From contig NZ_JACYGY010000001.1 in the NCBI RefSeq assembly GCF_015221875.1, forward strand, positions 868,001 through 932,000: a stretch of 64,000 nt of DNA, given 5' to 3'. The DNA is from Dyadobacter subterraneus. GTDB taxonomy: Bacteria > Bacteroidota > Bacteroidia > Cytophagales > Spirosomataceae. The notes under the pieces are model-generated. The model was given only the letters and a program-made list of their open reading frames with translations, searched no databases and was not told where the DNA came from. Made by a program: the position numbers and the translations under genes. Of this stretch, positions 33,642 to 43,500 are shown piece after piece (position 1 is the first letter of the stretch; the number at the start of each line of letters is the position of its first letter).

Positions 33642-33965
33642 AATGCTTTTTTATGCAAAGTATAAAACAATCTGTTGTTCATGCAACAATTTATCGTGAA
33701 CATTCAATCCTATCATACGCAGATAACAGTTAGTTTGTTATTTCTTAATTTGCCTGTTTTTCGGCAAGAATATGAATCAACTTATTATTAATCAGTATTT
33801 AAGGTCATGATTGTTTAAGCAACCTTTTAATAGAAAAAGTACGATCAGAATTTGAAAAAATACTATTTTTAAAGAGATAGCTCTATATTTGCCTCCAGGT
33901 AAAACCCGAATTTGGTGCAATTTTGTCTTGATTTGGATTAGATATTAACATTTACAAGAAAGCAA
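33642..33965. other. 324-bp divergent spacer with a candidate promoter
   Basis: This spacer separates the minus-strand dioxygenase and the plus-strand MBOAT gene. A TATATTTG box lies at 33884-33891, 75 bp before the MBOAT ATG, without a good -33. No gene or repeat is seen. A short TGTTGTTCATGCAACA palindrome-like stretch lies near 33672-33687. Confidence 0.45.
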
Positions 33966-35393
33966 ATGCTCTTTAATTCTTTACACTTTTTACTATTCTT
34001 CATTTTTGTTACCACACTGTTATACACCATCCCCTGGAAACTTAGATGGTTACTTTTGCTTGCAGCGAGTGCTTACTTTTATGCTTCTTTTATTCCGGTT
34101 TATTTAATAATTCTTGGCGTCGTTATCGTCATAGACTATTTTGCAGGCATCTGGATTGAAAATTCAAATGGACATAAAAGGTTACTGCTTCTGATTTTGA
34201 GTCTGGTCGCCAACGTTGGGTTTCTGGCATTTTTTAAATATTTCGATTTTCTTAATAATAATATAACACACGTTTTTAAGCTGATCGGTCAGAAAAATGA
34301 AATGCCTCCGCTTCGTGAAATATTTCCGTCATTAATTCTTCCGATTGGGTTATCGTTTCACACATTTCAATCGATGAGTTATACGATTGAAGTGTATCGG
34401 GGCAATCAGAAAGCTGAATATAATTTCGGGATTTATTCCTTATATGTACTTTTTTATCCGCAGCTCGTTGCGGGCCCAATTGAAAGGCCCCAAAATGTGC
34501 TTTGGCAGTTTCGGGAAAGATTTGATTACGATTGGGAAAATATAAGAACCGGACTGACGCTGATCGCCTGGGGAATGTTTAAAAAGGTGGTTATCGCTGA
34601 TAGATTTGCCCTTGTCACGGACGCTGCTTATTCCGATGTCCCTAATCAAAGTGCTTCTGCATTATTGATAGCCACTTTTTTCTATTGCTTTCAGATTTAC
34701 TGCGACTTTTCCGGCTATTCCGATATTGCCATCGGTACTGCCCGGGTTATGGGTTTTAAATTAATGACCAATTTTAACGCACCTTATTTTGCAGAGTCAA
34801 TTTCCGAATTCTGGAAGCGCTGGCACATATCCCTTTCAACCTGGTTTCGGGATTATGTTTACATTCCACTAGGAGGAAATAGAAGAGCAAAAAGCCGTGT
34901 TTATTTCAACACCATGGTGGTATTTTTGTTGAGCGGATTATGGCACGGAGCCGACTGGAAATTTATTATCTGGGGATGTGTTCATGGTATTTATCTTATT
35001 CTAGCACAAATTTTCAATACACATACGATTTTCAGACGTGCGCATGTTGGTAAAGGCGGACCGTTACCGGTAAGGCTTTTCCATATTTTATGGACATTTT
35101 TACTTGTTGCGTTTGCATGGATATTTTTCAGGGCAAACAGCGTTTCCGAAGCTTTTGAAATCATCCATAAGATCTTTAATTTCTCTGATTACCGCATTCC
35201 CAACATTGCAATGAACACAGGAGAATTTATTTTTTCTCTTGGGTTGTTGCTGCTACTGGTAATTAAGGATAAATATTTCGCCAGATATATTCCCGATACC
35301 AGACTCTTCTGGATGTTATTTCCGCTTGTTTGTTTTTGCTGCTATTTGTTTGGCGTTTTTACCAGCAATCAATTTATCTATTTCCAATTTTAA
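33966..35393 (+). CDS. MBOAT-family O-acyltransferase (AlgI-like)
   Basis: A polytopic inner-membrane protein of 475 residues, matching AlgI/DltB-type membrane-bound O-acyltransferases in length. The conserved core is DFSGYSDIAIGTARVMG, FWKRWHISLSTWFRDYVYIPLGG, and the catalytic-histidine motif SGLWHGADWKFIIWG (about residues 315-330). It is likely to carry an acyl, usually acetyl, group across the membrane for O-acylation of a polymer. The AlgX-like gene follows by 3 bp, so they form one operon. No polysaccharide synthase is adjacent, and the acceptor is unknown. Confidence 0.92.
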   Translation: MLFNSLHFLLFFIFVTTLLYTIPWKLRWLLLLAASAYFYASFIPVYLIILGVVIVIDYFAGIWIENSNGHKRLLLLILSLVANVGFLAFFKYFDFLNNNITHVFKLIGQKNEMPPLREIFPSLILPIGLSFHTFQSMSYTIEVYRGNQKAEYNFGIYSLYVLFYPQLVAGPIERPQNVLWQFRERFDYDWENIRTGLTLIAWGMFKKVVIADRFALVTDAAYSDVPNQSASALLIATFFYCFQIYCDFSGYSDIAIGTARVMGFKLMTNFNAPYFAESISEFWKRWHISLSTWFRDYVYIPLGGNRRAKSRVYFNTMVVFLLSGLWHGADWKFIIWGCVHGIYLILAQIFNTHTIFRRAHVGKGGPLPVRLFHILWTFLLVAFAWIFFRANSVSEAFEIIHKIFNFSDYRIPNIAMNTGEFIFSLGLLLLLVIKDKYFARYIPDTRLFWMLFPLVCFCCYLFGVFTSNQFIYFQF

Positions 35394-35396
35394 GCC

Positions 35397-36452
35397 ATGG
35401 GATATATCAATAAGTTGATCCGATATTCTTTATTATTCGTTTCCGGAATAATATTCATCGTTAGTTTGTCGCCGGTTTTACAGCGAAAAATTGCAGCAAA
35501 AGGCCTGATTCCGGATCAATACCGGTTTGGAGATCTTTACAACACTTCCAACCTGTTGAAATTTAAAGAAGTTGATTTTGCTAAAAATACTTCGTTAACA
35601 GAAACAGACAAGCCTAAGGAAAAGTACAAAAATGTCGATCTATATACAATTGGCGACAGTTTCACACCTATGGACACCAGCTATTACGCGGGTGATAAAA
35701 ATTTCCATATCTGGATGGGGATGAATGTTGATACTATAAAACTTGATACCGCGAAAAAATCCATTCTGGTTGTAGAAATAATTGAACGCACTATACAGGA
35801 ACGTTTATTAAAAGATTATGAGGGACTTTATATCAAAAGAGGATTCCAGATCAAATGTGATACTTATAAAAAGGAAATTGCCAATTCAGATCGCGGGAGT
35901 TCTTTCTGGTGGGATAAGTTTGGGGATCAGATTAATCAGCGGATAGAATTTCTTTTATTCAATTTTAACCCATTTTTGAAATTAAAAGAATTGAAATCAG
36001 GTATGATGCTAAGCTGGTTTGACCGTACGCACACCGGTGCGATCATTTCCAGAAATCATGAATATCTTTTTTACAGTGTTGAGGCCGATAAGAAAAGCGA
36101 ACTTTCTCCCTTTCACGAAATCACACCAGCTTCTGTCGATTCGGTGGTAACACACATTAATACAATCAGGACTTATTACAAAGGTCGTGGTTTTGACGAG
36201 GTTTATTTTTGCCTGATACCGAACAAGGTCACGGTTTGTGAAAATGCCAGATTTGAATATAACCATCAGATTTCCCTTATCGAAAATAATCCGCTGTTGA
36301 AAACTCCCATGATTTCTGTTCAGTCAACGATCAGGAAACATCCAGAATGGTTTCATAAAAGTGATGGCCACTGGAACGTAGCCGGTAAGCGTTACTGGCT
36401 GCAAAAAACCAATGAACTAGTTAAGCAGTGGAGTGAAGAATACGCGAATTAG
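35397..36452 (+). CDS. AlgX/DltD-like SGNH acyl-transfer partner
   Basis: A 351-residue protein with a single N-terminal membrane segment (about 8-26, LIRYSLLFVSGIIFIVSLSP). The SGNH-like signature GDSFTPMD (about residues 87-94) supplies a likely nucleophile serine, and the closing DGHWNVAGKRYW has the D-x-x-H-like element. This matches the AlgJ/AlgX partner of MBOAT proteins, which hands the acetyl group to the exported polymer in the periplasm. It starts 3 bp after the MBOAT stop. Confidence 0.85.
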   Translation: MGYINKLIRYSLLFVSGIIFIVSLSPVLQRKIAAKGLIPDQYRFGDLYNTSNLLKFKEVDFAKNTSLTETDKPKEKYKNVDLYTIGDSFTPMDTSYYAGDKNFHIWMGMNVDTIKLDTAKKSILVVEIIERTIQERLLKDYEGLYIKRGFQIKCDTYKKEIANSDRGSSFWWDKFGDQINQRIEFLLFNFNPFLKLKELKSGMMLSWFDRTHTGAIISRNHEYLFYSVEADKKSELSPFHEITPASVDSVVTHINTIRTYYKGRGFDEVYFCLIPNKVTVCENARFEYNHQISLIENNPLLKTPMISVQSTIRKHPEWFHKSDGHWNVAGKRYWLQKTNELVKQWSEEYAN

Positions 36453-36815
36453 ATTAAATTATAAATATTATCTCCACGTTTGAATAAGATTCAAAATCTT
36501 TCTTAATGGTTTAATAGCCAGTGTTTTTCTCTTTCTTATAGACTTAATTTATACTCCATAATTAAGTCAGTAGAAAATATACTAATATATTGTAGAATAC
36601 CTTCTATTGTATTTTAACATATAGTTTTATATTTGCCTTTATAAATCCCTCCGAAAGGCAGCTTGGCCTGTTCAATGAATTGAATTGACACTGACATTTT
36701 TAACCAAATGCTACTCAATTCCGTATTTCCAGAATTTTTATTTTCACTTATATACGTCAGAGTAATCTGATTAAACTTTATTGTTTTTAACTTCTCAACT
36801 CCCATTAATTTGACT
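36453..36815. other. 363-bp gap with promoter and long leader
   Basis: The first 150 bp is A/T-rich, with nothing recognised. A promoter-like element at 36607-36635 is listed separately. From there, roughly 170 bp of untranslated leader precedes the T9SS type A protein. A minus-strand frame at 36614-36805 (63 codons) is judged a shadow. Confidence 0.55.
36607..36635 (+). promoter_or_regulatory. Bacteroidota promoter of the T9SS type A gene
   Basis: TTG (36607-36609), an 18-bp spacer, then TATATTTG (36628-36635) fits the TTTG-N19-TAnnTTTG pattern well. The expected start of RNA is about 170 bp before the ATG at 36816, leaving a long leader. Confidence 0.55.
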
Positions 36816-38858
36816 ATGAAACTTTTACAAAAATTATTTTATGTATGTGCATTTTTTGCGTTAGTAGCGGCAACACCTTATGACAGCCTGCAATCAAACC
36901 GGGTAGCCGCAGTGCAAGTAAGCTGCGGTGGGAGAATTTGGACTGATGGAGAATTGCTGGGGGAGGATAATCATGAAAAAGTCTGGACTGTTATTTTTGA
37001 AAATCGGGTTTACATCAGGAAGGAGAATAATCCTGCCAAGGTTCACAATAATAATCAGGTTCTATATAATGTCTATAAAGATGGCATCCGTGTTTTTCCA
37101 CCAGACCAGGCTACTAATCTAGTTAATAGCTGTGTTAATGAAGAAGATCCGAGCACCATATCAAATGGCTATCTTCAGCCCCAGGTAGGAAATGTAATTC
37201 GCTGTAATAATAAGCCTATAACAGACAAACTTTTCCTGGGTGACTACATCGGTGGAGATCGTGTAATATCTAGGCAGTATGCAAGAATCATTAATGGCCG
37301 CCTGAGAGTTAATTTGCAACGTGAAGGAAATGCTGTCAATTTTGATGGGTTGAGTATGGCATTGATTCACCAGACTATTGATGGTGAAAATGGAAGTTAT
37401 TTGAACCCTAACATGGGTTTTACATTAAATCATGAGGAAATAAACAGCTGTTTCTGGAAAAACGAGCCGTTGCCTGCCACGCTCATTACAGCAACGCCGG
37501 CCTGTACATCCGGCCCAATTTTGCAAGGCATTTCAAATATTACAAAAACATCCCTTCGCTTTTCTTTTTCCGGAACTAATATCCCAAATGTTACCTGGAG
37601 AATTAAGTCAGGCGGCACTGTAGTGAGAAATGGAACAACCGGTGCATTGTCGGGCGCGACAATAGCCGATCTTACCTTTGCTTCACTGGACATGGGCAGT
37701 TATACACTCGAAATTGAAGGTGGAGATTGTACTTCAAGTGTGAGCACCCAGCCTTTCACTGTAACTGCGCCTGCTTGTACAGGGGGGCCAACGATTTCCT
37801 CTGTTACAAATATAGGAGCAACAGGCCTTACGGTTAATTTCGCCGGAACTAATATTACTTCGCTGAACTGGACTATCAGAAATAACACCGGTGTATCACT
37901 GGCTAGTGGAAAAACGGGGACATTGACTTCCAACAGTGCAACACTGGCTTTCGGAAATATTGTAAATGGTACTTATACACTTCAAATACAGGGCGGAGAT
38001 TGTGTTTCAACGGTAAGTGCTCAGAACTTCAATATTAATATAAATTGTAACCGGGGCCCGGTAGTTTCTGAGGTGGCTAATGTTACCAATACGAGCCTGA
38101 GTTTCCAGTTTGATGGAGATGGCGTATACGTTATTAACTGGAGGATTATGCAGGGTAATGACTTGGTTACTGAAAGCAGTGTTAGTCCTCAAAACGCACG
38201 TCCTACAATTAATTATACTAATCTTGCCAACGGTAACTATACACTTCAGATTCAAGGTGGCTCATGTAATTCTGCGGTTAGTTCAAAAGCTTTCGCATTG
38301 GGTGTGCCGCTTCCTATCGAGGTTTCGAACTTTACAGCAACGCCCGTTTCAAAAGGTATTGATCTTTCCTGGAAAGTTTTGAGCGAGAAAAATGGTGAAG
38401 GATTTGAGATCATTCGTTTTAATGATAGTAAATTAAATGCATCGCAAACAATCGGGAAAGTAGCATTGACAGAACAAAAAATCGGTGATTACAGCTTCCT
38501 GGATGAAAATCCTGAGCCAGGAATTAATTACTATCAGTTGAAGCAAATTGACTTTGACGGAACGTTTGAAAAGAGCAGAATTATTTCGGCAAAATTCGAT
38601 CTGTTATCTGAGGCATTTATTTCTCCAAATCCGGCTGTTGATTTTGTAAATGTTCAATTCACTTCTAAAACTTCCGGAAATAGCGGAATTGAATTGTATA
38701 ACATGGCCGGAATTAAATTATCCACGTCAACAATCAATGTAACACCAGGTCAGAATTCCTACAAAATGAATGTGGGCAAGCTTGGTCAGGGTTATTACTT
38801 TGTGAAGGTTTTACATGGCGATCAAAACACGCCATTGCGTTTTATCAAAGTCAATTAA
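36816..38858 (+). CDS. secreted repeat protein with T9SS type A sorting domain
   Basis: A 680-residue exported protein counted from the ATG at 36816; a TTG two codons earlier is less likely. The N-terminus is a signal peptide, about 1-20. Residues about 30-220 form a region of unknown fold. Three similar modules of about 90 residues follow between about 225 and 500, each beginning with a C-x-x-GP pattern (ACTSGPIL, ACTGGPTI, NCNRGPVV) and ending with a YTL-I-GG-C strand, as in immunoglobulin-like domains. A short fibronectin-like segment is at about 505-590. The end FISPNPAVDFVNV through GYYFVKVLHGDQ is the type A T9SS signal. Ligand unknown. Confidence 0.88.
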   Translation: MKLLQKLFYVCAFFALVAATPYDSLQSNRVAAVQVSCGGRIWTDGELLGEDNHEKVWTVIFENRVYIRKENNPAKVHNNNQVLYNVYKDGIRVFPPDQATNLVNSCVNEEDPSTISNGYLQPQVGNVIRCNNKPITDKLFLGDYIGGDRVISRQYARIINGRLRVNLQREGNAVNFDGLSMALIHQTIDGENGSYLNPNMGFTLNHEEINSCFWKNEPLPATLITATPACTSGPILQGISNITKTSLRFSFSGTNIPNVTWRIKSGGTVVRNGTTGALSGATIADLTFASLDMGSYTLEIEGGDCTSSVSTQPFTVTAPACTGGPTISSVTNIGATGLTVNFAGTNITSLNWTIRNNTGVSLASGKTGTLTSNSATLAFGNIVNGTYTLQIQGGDCVSTVSAQNFNININCNRGPVVSEVANVTNTSLSFQFDGDGVYVINWRIMQGNDLVTESSVSPQNARPTINYTNLANGNYTLQIQGGSCNSAVSSKAFALGVPLPIEVSNFTATPVSKGIDLSWKVLSEKNGEGFEIIRFNDSKLNASQTIGKVALTEQKIGDYSFLDENPEPGINYYQLKQIDFDGTFEKSRIISAKFDLLSEAFISPNPAVDFVNVQFTSKTSGNSGIELYNMAGIKLSTSTINVTPGQNSYKMNVGKLGQGYYFVKVLHGDQNTPLRFIKVN

Positions 38859-38885
38859 AATAGTCTGATAAACGATATTATTACA

Positions 38886-38937
38886 AAACGAATGCCGTAT
38901 CAAAGTCTCACCTTGATACGGCATTCGTTTTTTTATT
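38886..38937. terminator. strong bidirectional terminator
   Basis: A perfect 18-bp stem, arms at 38886-38903 and 38913-38930, closes a 9-nt loop and is followed by a run of T on the plus strand. On the minus strand the stem is followed by TGTAATAATATC. It serves the T9SS type A gene and, less clearly, the convergent isomerase-like gene. Confidence 0.85.
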
Positions 38938-38987
38938 CTATTATATAAGAAAAATTAGCGCATCGATGATTGCGAACCATACAAAGC

Positions 38988-39851
38988 TTATTCCTTCAAC
39001 CCTTTAATATAAGCGATCGTTTGAGGGACTTGTTTCATGAATGAAGGACTTTCGTCTTCAATAAAATAATGTTTGATACCCGCTTTTTTGGCGGCCTTTA
39101 AGACAGCAGGAATATTTAGCTGGCCGGTTCCCAGCGCCACATCATTTTCGACCGGTGTTCCTCCCGTATTATCGCCTTTGACACCTTTCTTTAAATCTTT
39201 AAGGTGCATCAGTTTCCAGCGATTTCCATATTTGTTCAGTAATGCAACAGGATCCTGACCGGGAAAAGCAGTCCACATAAGATCCATTTCAAACGAAACA
39301 TATTCTGGATTTGTATTTTTTACGATGTAATCAAAAAGTGTCCCGTTCTCATAAGGCAAAAATTCATAACCGTGATTGTGGTAACAAAGCGTAATGCCAT
39401 TTTCCTTCAATATTTTCCCTGCCTTGTTAAAGTCGGCTACGGCTTTTTTTGCTGTTTCAATATTGAAGTTATTTTTTTCGTGAGGAATCCACGCCACCAT
39501 GACAAAGTTTGCTCCCAGGATTTTCGCGTCATTAATTGTTTCCTGCGGATTATTCACCAGTGACTCATATCCTGCACCGATAGACGGCATTTTTATATTT
39601 CGCTTATCCAGCTGTTTTCTTAATTCCTCAGTAGACATTCCTTTTTGAGGTCCGCCTTCCAATTCCACAATTCCGAGAGACTGTATCGTATCGAGCGTAG
39701 CTTCTATGCCTTTCGGGAAACTTGATCTGAAAGTGTAAGCCTGTGCCGCCACAGGTTTTGTATATAACGGCTTGCCCGATTGCGCCATAACATTAATCTG
39801 CAAGAATGCAGATGCAAAAGCGAGTCCGGTATAGATGATTTTTTTATTCAT
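38988..39851 (-). CDS. secreted sugar phosphate isomerase/epimerase-like TIM-barrel protein
   Basis: A 287-residue protein of the xylose-isomerase-like/AP-endonuclease-2 TIM-barrel family, with a signal peptide (about 1-23, ending INVMAQ). Metal-site features are visible: YHNHGYEFLPYE (about 150-161), the FEMDLMWT glutamate/aspartate and the LKDLKKG strand, then HYFIEDESP at the C-terminus. Extracellular members of this group are common in Bacteroidota, where they may act on keto-sugars, but the reaction is unknown. It is convergent with the type A T9SS gene. Confidence 0.87.
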   Translation of the reverse strand: MNKKIIYTGLAFASAFLQINVMAQSGKPLYTKPVAAQAYTFRSSFPKGIEATLDTIQSLGIVELEGGPQKGMSTEELRKQLDKRNIKMPSIGAGYESLVNNPQETINDAKILGANFVMVAWIPHEKNNFNIETAKKAVADFNKAGKILKENGITLCYHNHGYEFLPYENGTLFDYIVKNTNPEYVSFEMDLMWTAFPGQDPVALLNKYGNRWKLMHLKDLKKGVKGDNTGGTPVENDVALGTGQLNIPAVLKAAKKAGIKHYFIEDESPSFMKQVPQTIAYIKGLKE

Positions 39852-40418
39852 AGATGAAATTATAAAATGGTTATTGTTTGTAATGATACAATTGAATTTC
39901 TCAAACTAATAATATTTTGAGAAGCTAATTCAAAAGATACAACCGAAATAAAAATACTGTTGAAGTTTATTAGATGAGGCAAGGCGAAAAATATGTATCC
40001 GATGATTACTTAACCGATTATAACCTCTCAAACGTATAAGCCCTGTCGGATTTCAATAGAAATTCTACGAAAGTTTCCGCAGTTTTCGCAGCATGATGAA
40101 AAATTTGTTTTATGTTACTAATCTAATAATCACTACATACCTAATAAAGACTCAATTTGATACGTATTTTTAAGATTTCGCAAAATTATTAACCTAATGA
40201 ACAGATTCTCTGCGGATATTTTATTATTTGATAAAAAAGATGAGAAATTTTAATTTTTTTATTTCAGGAATATTTGTCCTTTTCTAATAAAAAATATGTC
40301 ACATCGGGATGCCTTCTGAACTGTTTATTGTATCTAAGTAATATTTATTAGGATATAATGTTTATTCTAATGTTTGGCAAATAAAATATTGTCATTTTAT
40401 GACTTACGGCAAATTATA

Positions 40419-40444
40419 TTCTTGAAAAAAACATTTTTCAAGAA
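40419..40444. promoter_or_regulatory. 11-bp perfect inverted repeat abutting the susC promoter
   Basis: TTCTTGAAAAA (40419-40429) and TTTTTCAAGAA (40434-40444) flank a 4-bp centre (AACA). The right arm ends 2 bp before the -33 TTTG at 40447. This is the usual place for a regulator binding just upstream of the polymerase. It could also be an A/T-rich terminator for an upstream transcript, since no T-run follows it is a poor one. Confidence 0.5.
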
Positions 40445-40446
40445 GT

Positions 40447-40477
40447 TTGTATTAGTTATTTCTTTATTTAAATTTGG
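40447..40477 (+). promoter_or_regulatory. Bacteroidota consensus promoter of the susC operon
   Basis: TTTG (40447-40450), a 19-bp spacer, then TAAATTTG (40470-40477) is an excellent match to the -33/-7 pattern. It lies 41 bp before the susC ATG. Confidence 0.75.
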
Positions 40478-40518
40478 TTTTCAGTGCAGTATTATTTCTA
40501 CCTAACTAACTAATTTGA

Positions 40519-43500
40519 ATGAAGAAATTTTTACTATTGAGCATCCTATGGGTGTGCTCATGCTCATCTCTTCTATGGGCACAAGAAAGGCAAGTTACGG
40601 GTACTGTAACATCTGCTGACGACGGATCGCCACTTCCTGGTGTTAACATTTTGGTGGGCGGTACAAACGTGGGTACAACCACAGACACTGACGGAAACTA
40701 CAAAATTTCAGCTCCTGCAAAAGGAAAGCTGATTTTTAGCTTCGTTGGTATGCTTCCACAGGAAATCTCTCTTAGCAACTCCGCTATTGTAGATGTGAAA
40801 CTGGTTTCGGATGCGCGAATGCTTAGTGAAGTTGTTGTAACAGGTAGTGGGGTGGCTACAACAAAAGCGAAACTTGGTATTGCAGTAGAAAGTATTTCTG
40901 CAAAAAACCTTCCGCAGACACCAACTGCTTCTATTGACCAGGCGTTGATCGGTAAAATCCCTGGCGCTCAAATATCTTCTGTATCAGGTAACCCTGGTGA
41001 CCCGGTTAACATCGTACTTCGCGGTATCAACACAGTACAGGGTGGTACAAAACCTTTGATCATGGTTGATGGTATCCAGATTGCTTCTACGGATATTAAC
41101 TCCCTGGATTTGAGTAACGTTGAAAGAATCGAGGTTGTTCAAGGTGCGGCTTCTGCTTCTATCTATGGAGCTCAGGGTGCCAACGGGGTAATCCAGATTT
41201 TTACCAAAAAAGGTAAAAAAGGTGCTTTGGCTGTCAATTTCTCAACCAGCTACTCTGCTAACACTTTTTTAAATACAGGTGATGTGCACAAAGCAAGGCT
41301 GCATCCTTATTTGACTGATGCCAACAATAACATTGTTGATGCAAAAGGAAATATTCTTGATTACACAGACGTTGGATCCATTACAGGGATTTCCTACACA
41401 CATGGCGGTGCTGCACGACTTGCTTTGCTGGACCCACTGAACGTAGCTGATAAGCCTTACAATGCCAATTTGAAATACTATGATCATTTCAAACAAGTAT
41501 TCAAAACAGGGACAACATTTAATAACAGCCTTAGTCTTTCGGGCGGATCTGATAAGAGTGACTTTGCTATTTCGGCTGCAAATAATCACACGGTAAGTCC
41601 TGTAATGAAAAATGGTTCTGTAGACAGAAGTAACCTTACGGTGAACGTGGGAACAGAACTCTTCAAAGGTTTTAAGATCAGATCTACCACACAATTGGTA
41701 TATACCAAAAATGACCTGGTGCCTGGTTTGGGTGGTGCCGGAGGAGAAGATTACGGTAAAGGAAATTTGTTAGGTAGCAATGGCGGTGTTTATTCTTTCC
41801 TTAATACTTCTCCATTTTTCGATCTTACAAGAAAAAATGCAGATGGGACTTATCCTTATTATCAAACAGCTGACTTTTTAAGTATCAACGCCGGTAATCC
41901 TTTTTACCGCCAGGCTTATGCAAGCAGCATTGATCATAAAATCGATATAATTCAGAATTTTGATGCCAACTATAATGTCAACAAATTCTTGGAACTTGAC
42001 GCAAAATACGGTATCAACTATCGTACTGAAAATTCAAGATGGACATACAAGAATCAGTCTGAAAATGCGAACGCACAATACTACGATAGTTATGTAAGTA
42101 CTTACGCACCGGATTTGTTAGGTGAAATCGATGATTGGTCATATAGCTCAACATTCCAGAACTTCCTGGCAACAGCTTATATCAGAACAGATTTCGAAAA
42201 AGATTTCCATATCAAAGTTCCTATTCAGACAAGTACTCAGGTGTCATTTGACTATCGTAACAAAATGTACAAAGAGTACGATACTTACGGATTGGGTCTG
42301 TCTCTTGCGCCTCCAACTAACATATCTGCAACCTCATCTCAGGCTGTTGACAGAGATTACAAAGAGCCTTTTGTTACTTACGGTTATTTAGTCAATCAAA
42401 AGGTTGATTTTGGTGATTATGGTGGAATTACGGCGGGCTTTAGAAGTGACTGGTCATCTGCTTTTGGTGGTGGATCAAAACCATTTACTTTCCCTCACTT
42501 TGACGGGCACATTCTGCCTCTTTCATTCATCAAGAATAGCAGATTAACTGACATTCTTCCTTATTTTAAATTGAGAGCGGCATACGGTGAAGCGGGTATC
42601 CAGCCAGGTGCTTTTGACAGATATCCTGTTTTAAGTCAACGTAACCTTGGTAGCCAGCTGATCTACACGATTCCAACTACGGCTAATAATCCTAATTTGC
42701 AGGTGGAAGTTTCAAAAGAAACTGAATTCGGTACAGATTTTACATTCAACGCTATTGAAGGCAGTCCTTGGTTGAACAACATCAATGGTTCGTTTACTTA
42801 CTGGAAACGTAAAAGTGCTAACGTTATATACACAGTTAGTGTAGCACCATCAAATGGTTCAACAGGTCAGTTGACTAACGCAATCGACATGTCATCAAAT
42901 GGTGTCCAGTTCTCTTTGAACTTGCCGGTTTACAGCTCTAAAACTTTCAAATGGGATTTCACAACCAACTTCGGACATCAGATCTCTAAAATTGATGCAG
43001 TTGCAGGCGGTGCGGATATCATTCTTACGTCAAATGCAGGTAGTACTTCGCTTGTGTTGACGGGTGGTCAGCAAATCGGACAGATTTACGGCTACAAAGC
43101 CTTGACAAGCCTTGATTTCAAGAGAAAAGACGGTACAAGATACATTGAAGAAGGAAATGAAAATCTTTACGAGATAGTTGACGGACGTGTAGTTAGAAAA
43201 TCGGATTATCAAATCCAGTTTACTAACGAAACATATGCATTGTCAAACCCAAATCCGAAGTTCAATGCTTCATTTATTAACTCCTTTACTTACAAAAACT
43301 TCCTGACGCTTGGTTTCCAGTTTGACTGGGTTTACAAAAGCCATCTTTACAACCAGACAAAAGAATGGATGTATCGTGACGGTATCAGCGGTGATTTTGA
43401 AAAACCTGTTACTATTGACGGAAAAACAGGCGCATTCTCTTCTTACTATGGTAGCGCATACTACGCACTTTGGGGAAGCAAAAGTGGTGCCGGTAACAAT

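Larger units (their letters stand above)
39852..40518. other. 667-bp regulatory gap upstream of susC
   Basis: This divergent spacer is A/T-rich and holds no gene. Its last 100 bp contains a promoter and an inverted repeat (listed separately). The middle part has no recognised regulatory element; no hybrid two-component or AraC gene is adjacent. Confidence 0.6.

Noticed and set aside
36614..36805. A 63-codon minus-strand frame upstream of the T9SS type A gene
   Set aside because: No family resemblance, overlaps a good promoter and leader on the plus strand.
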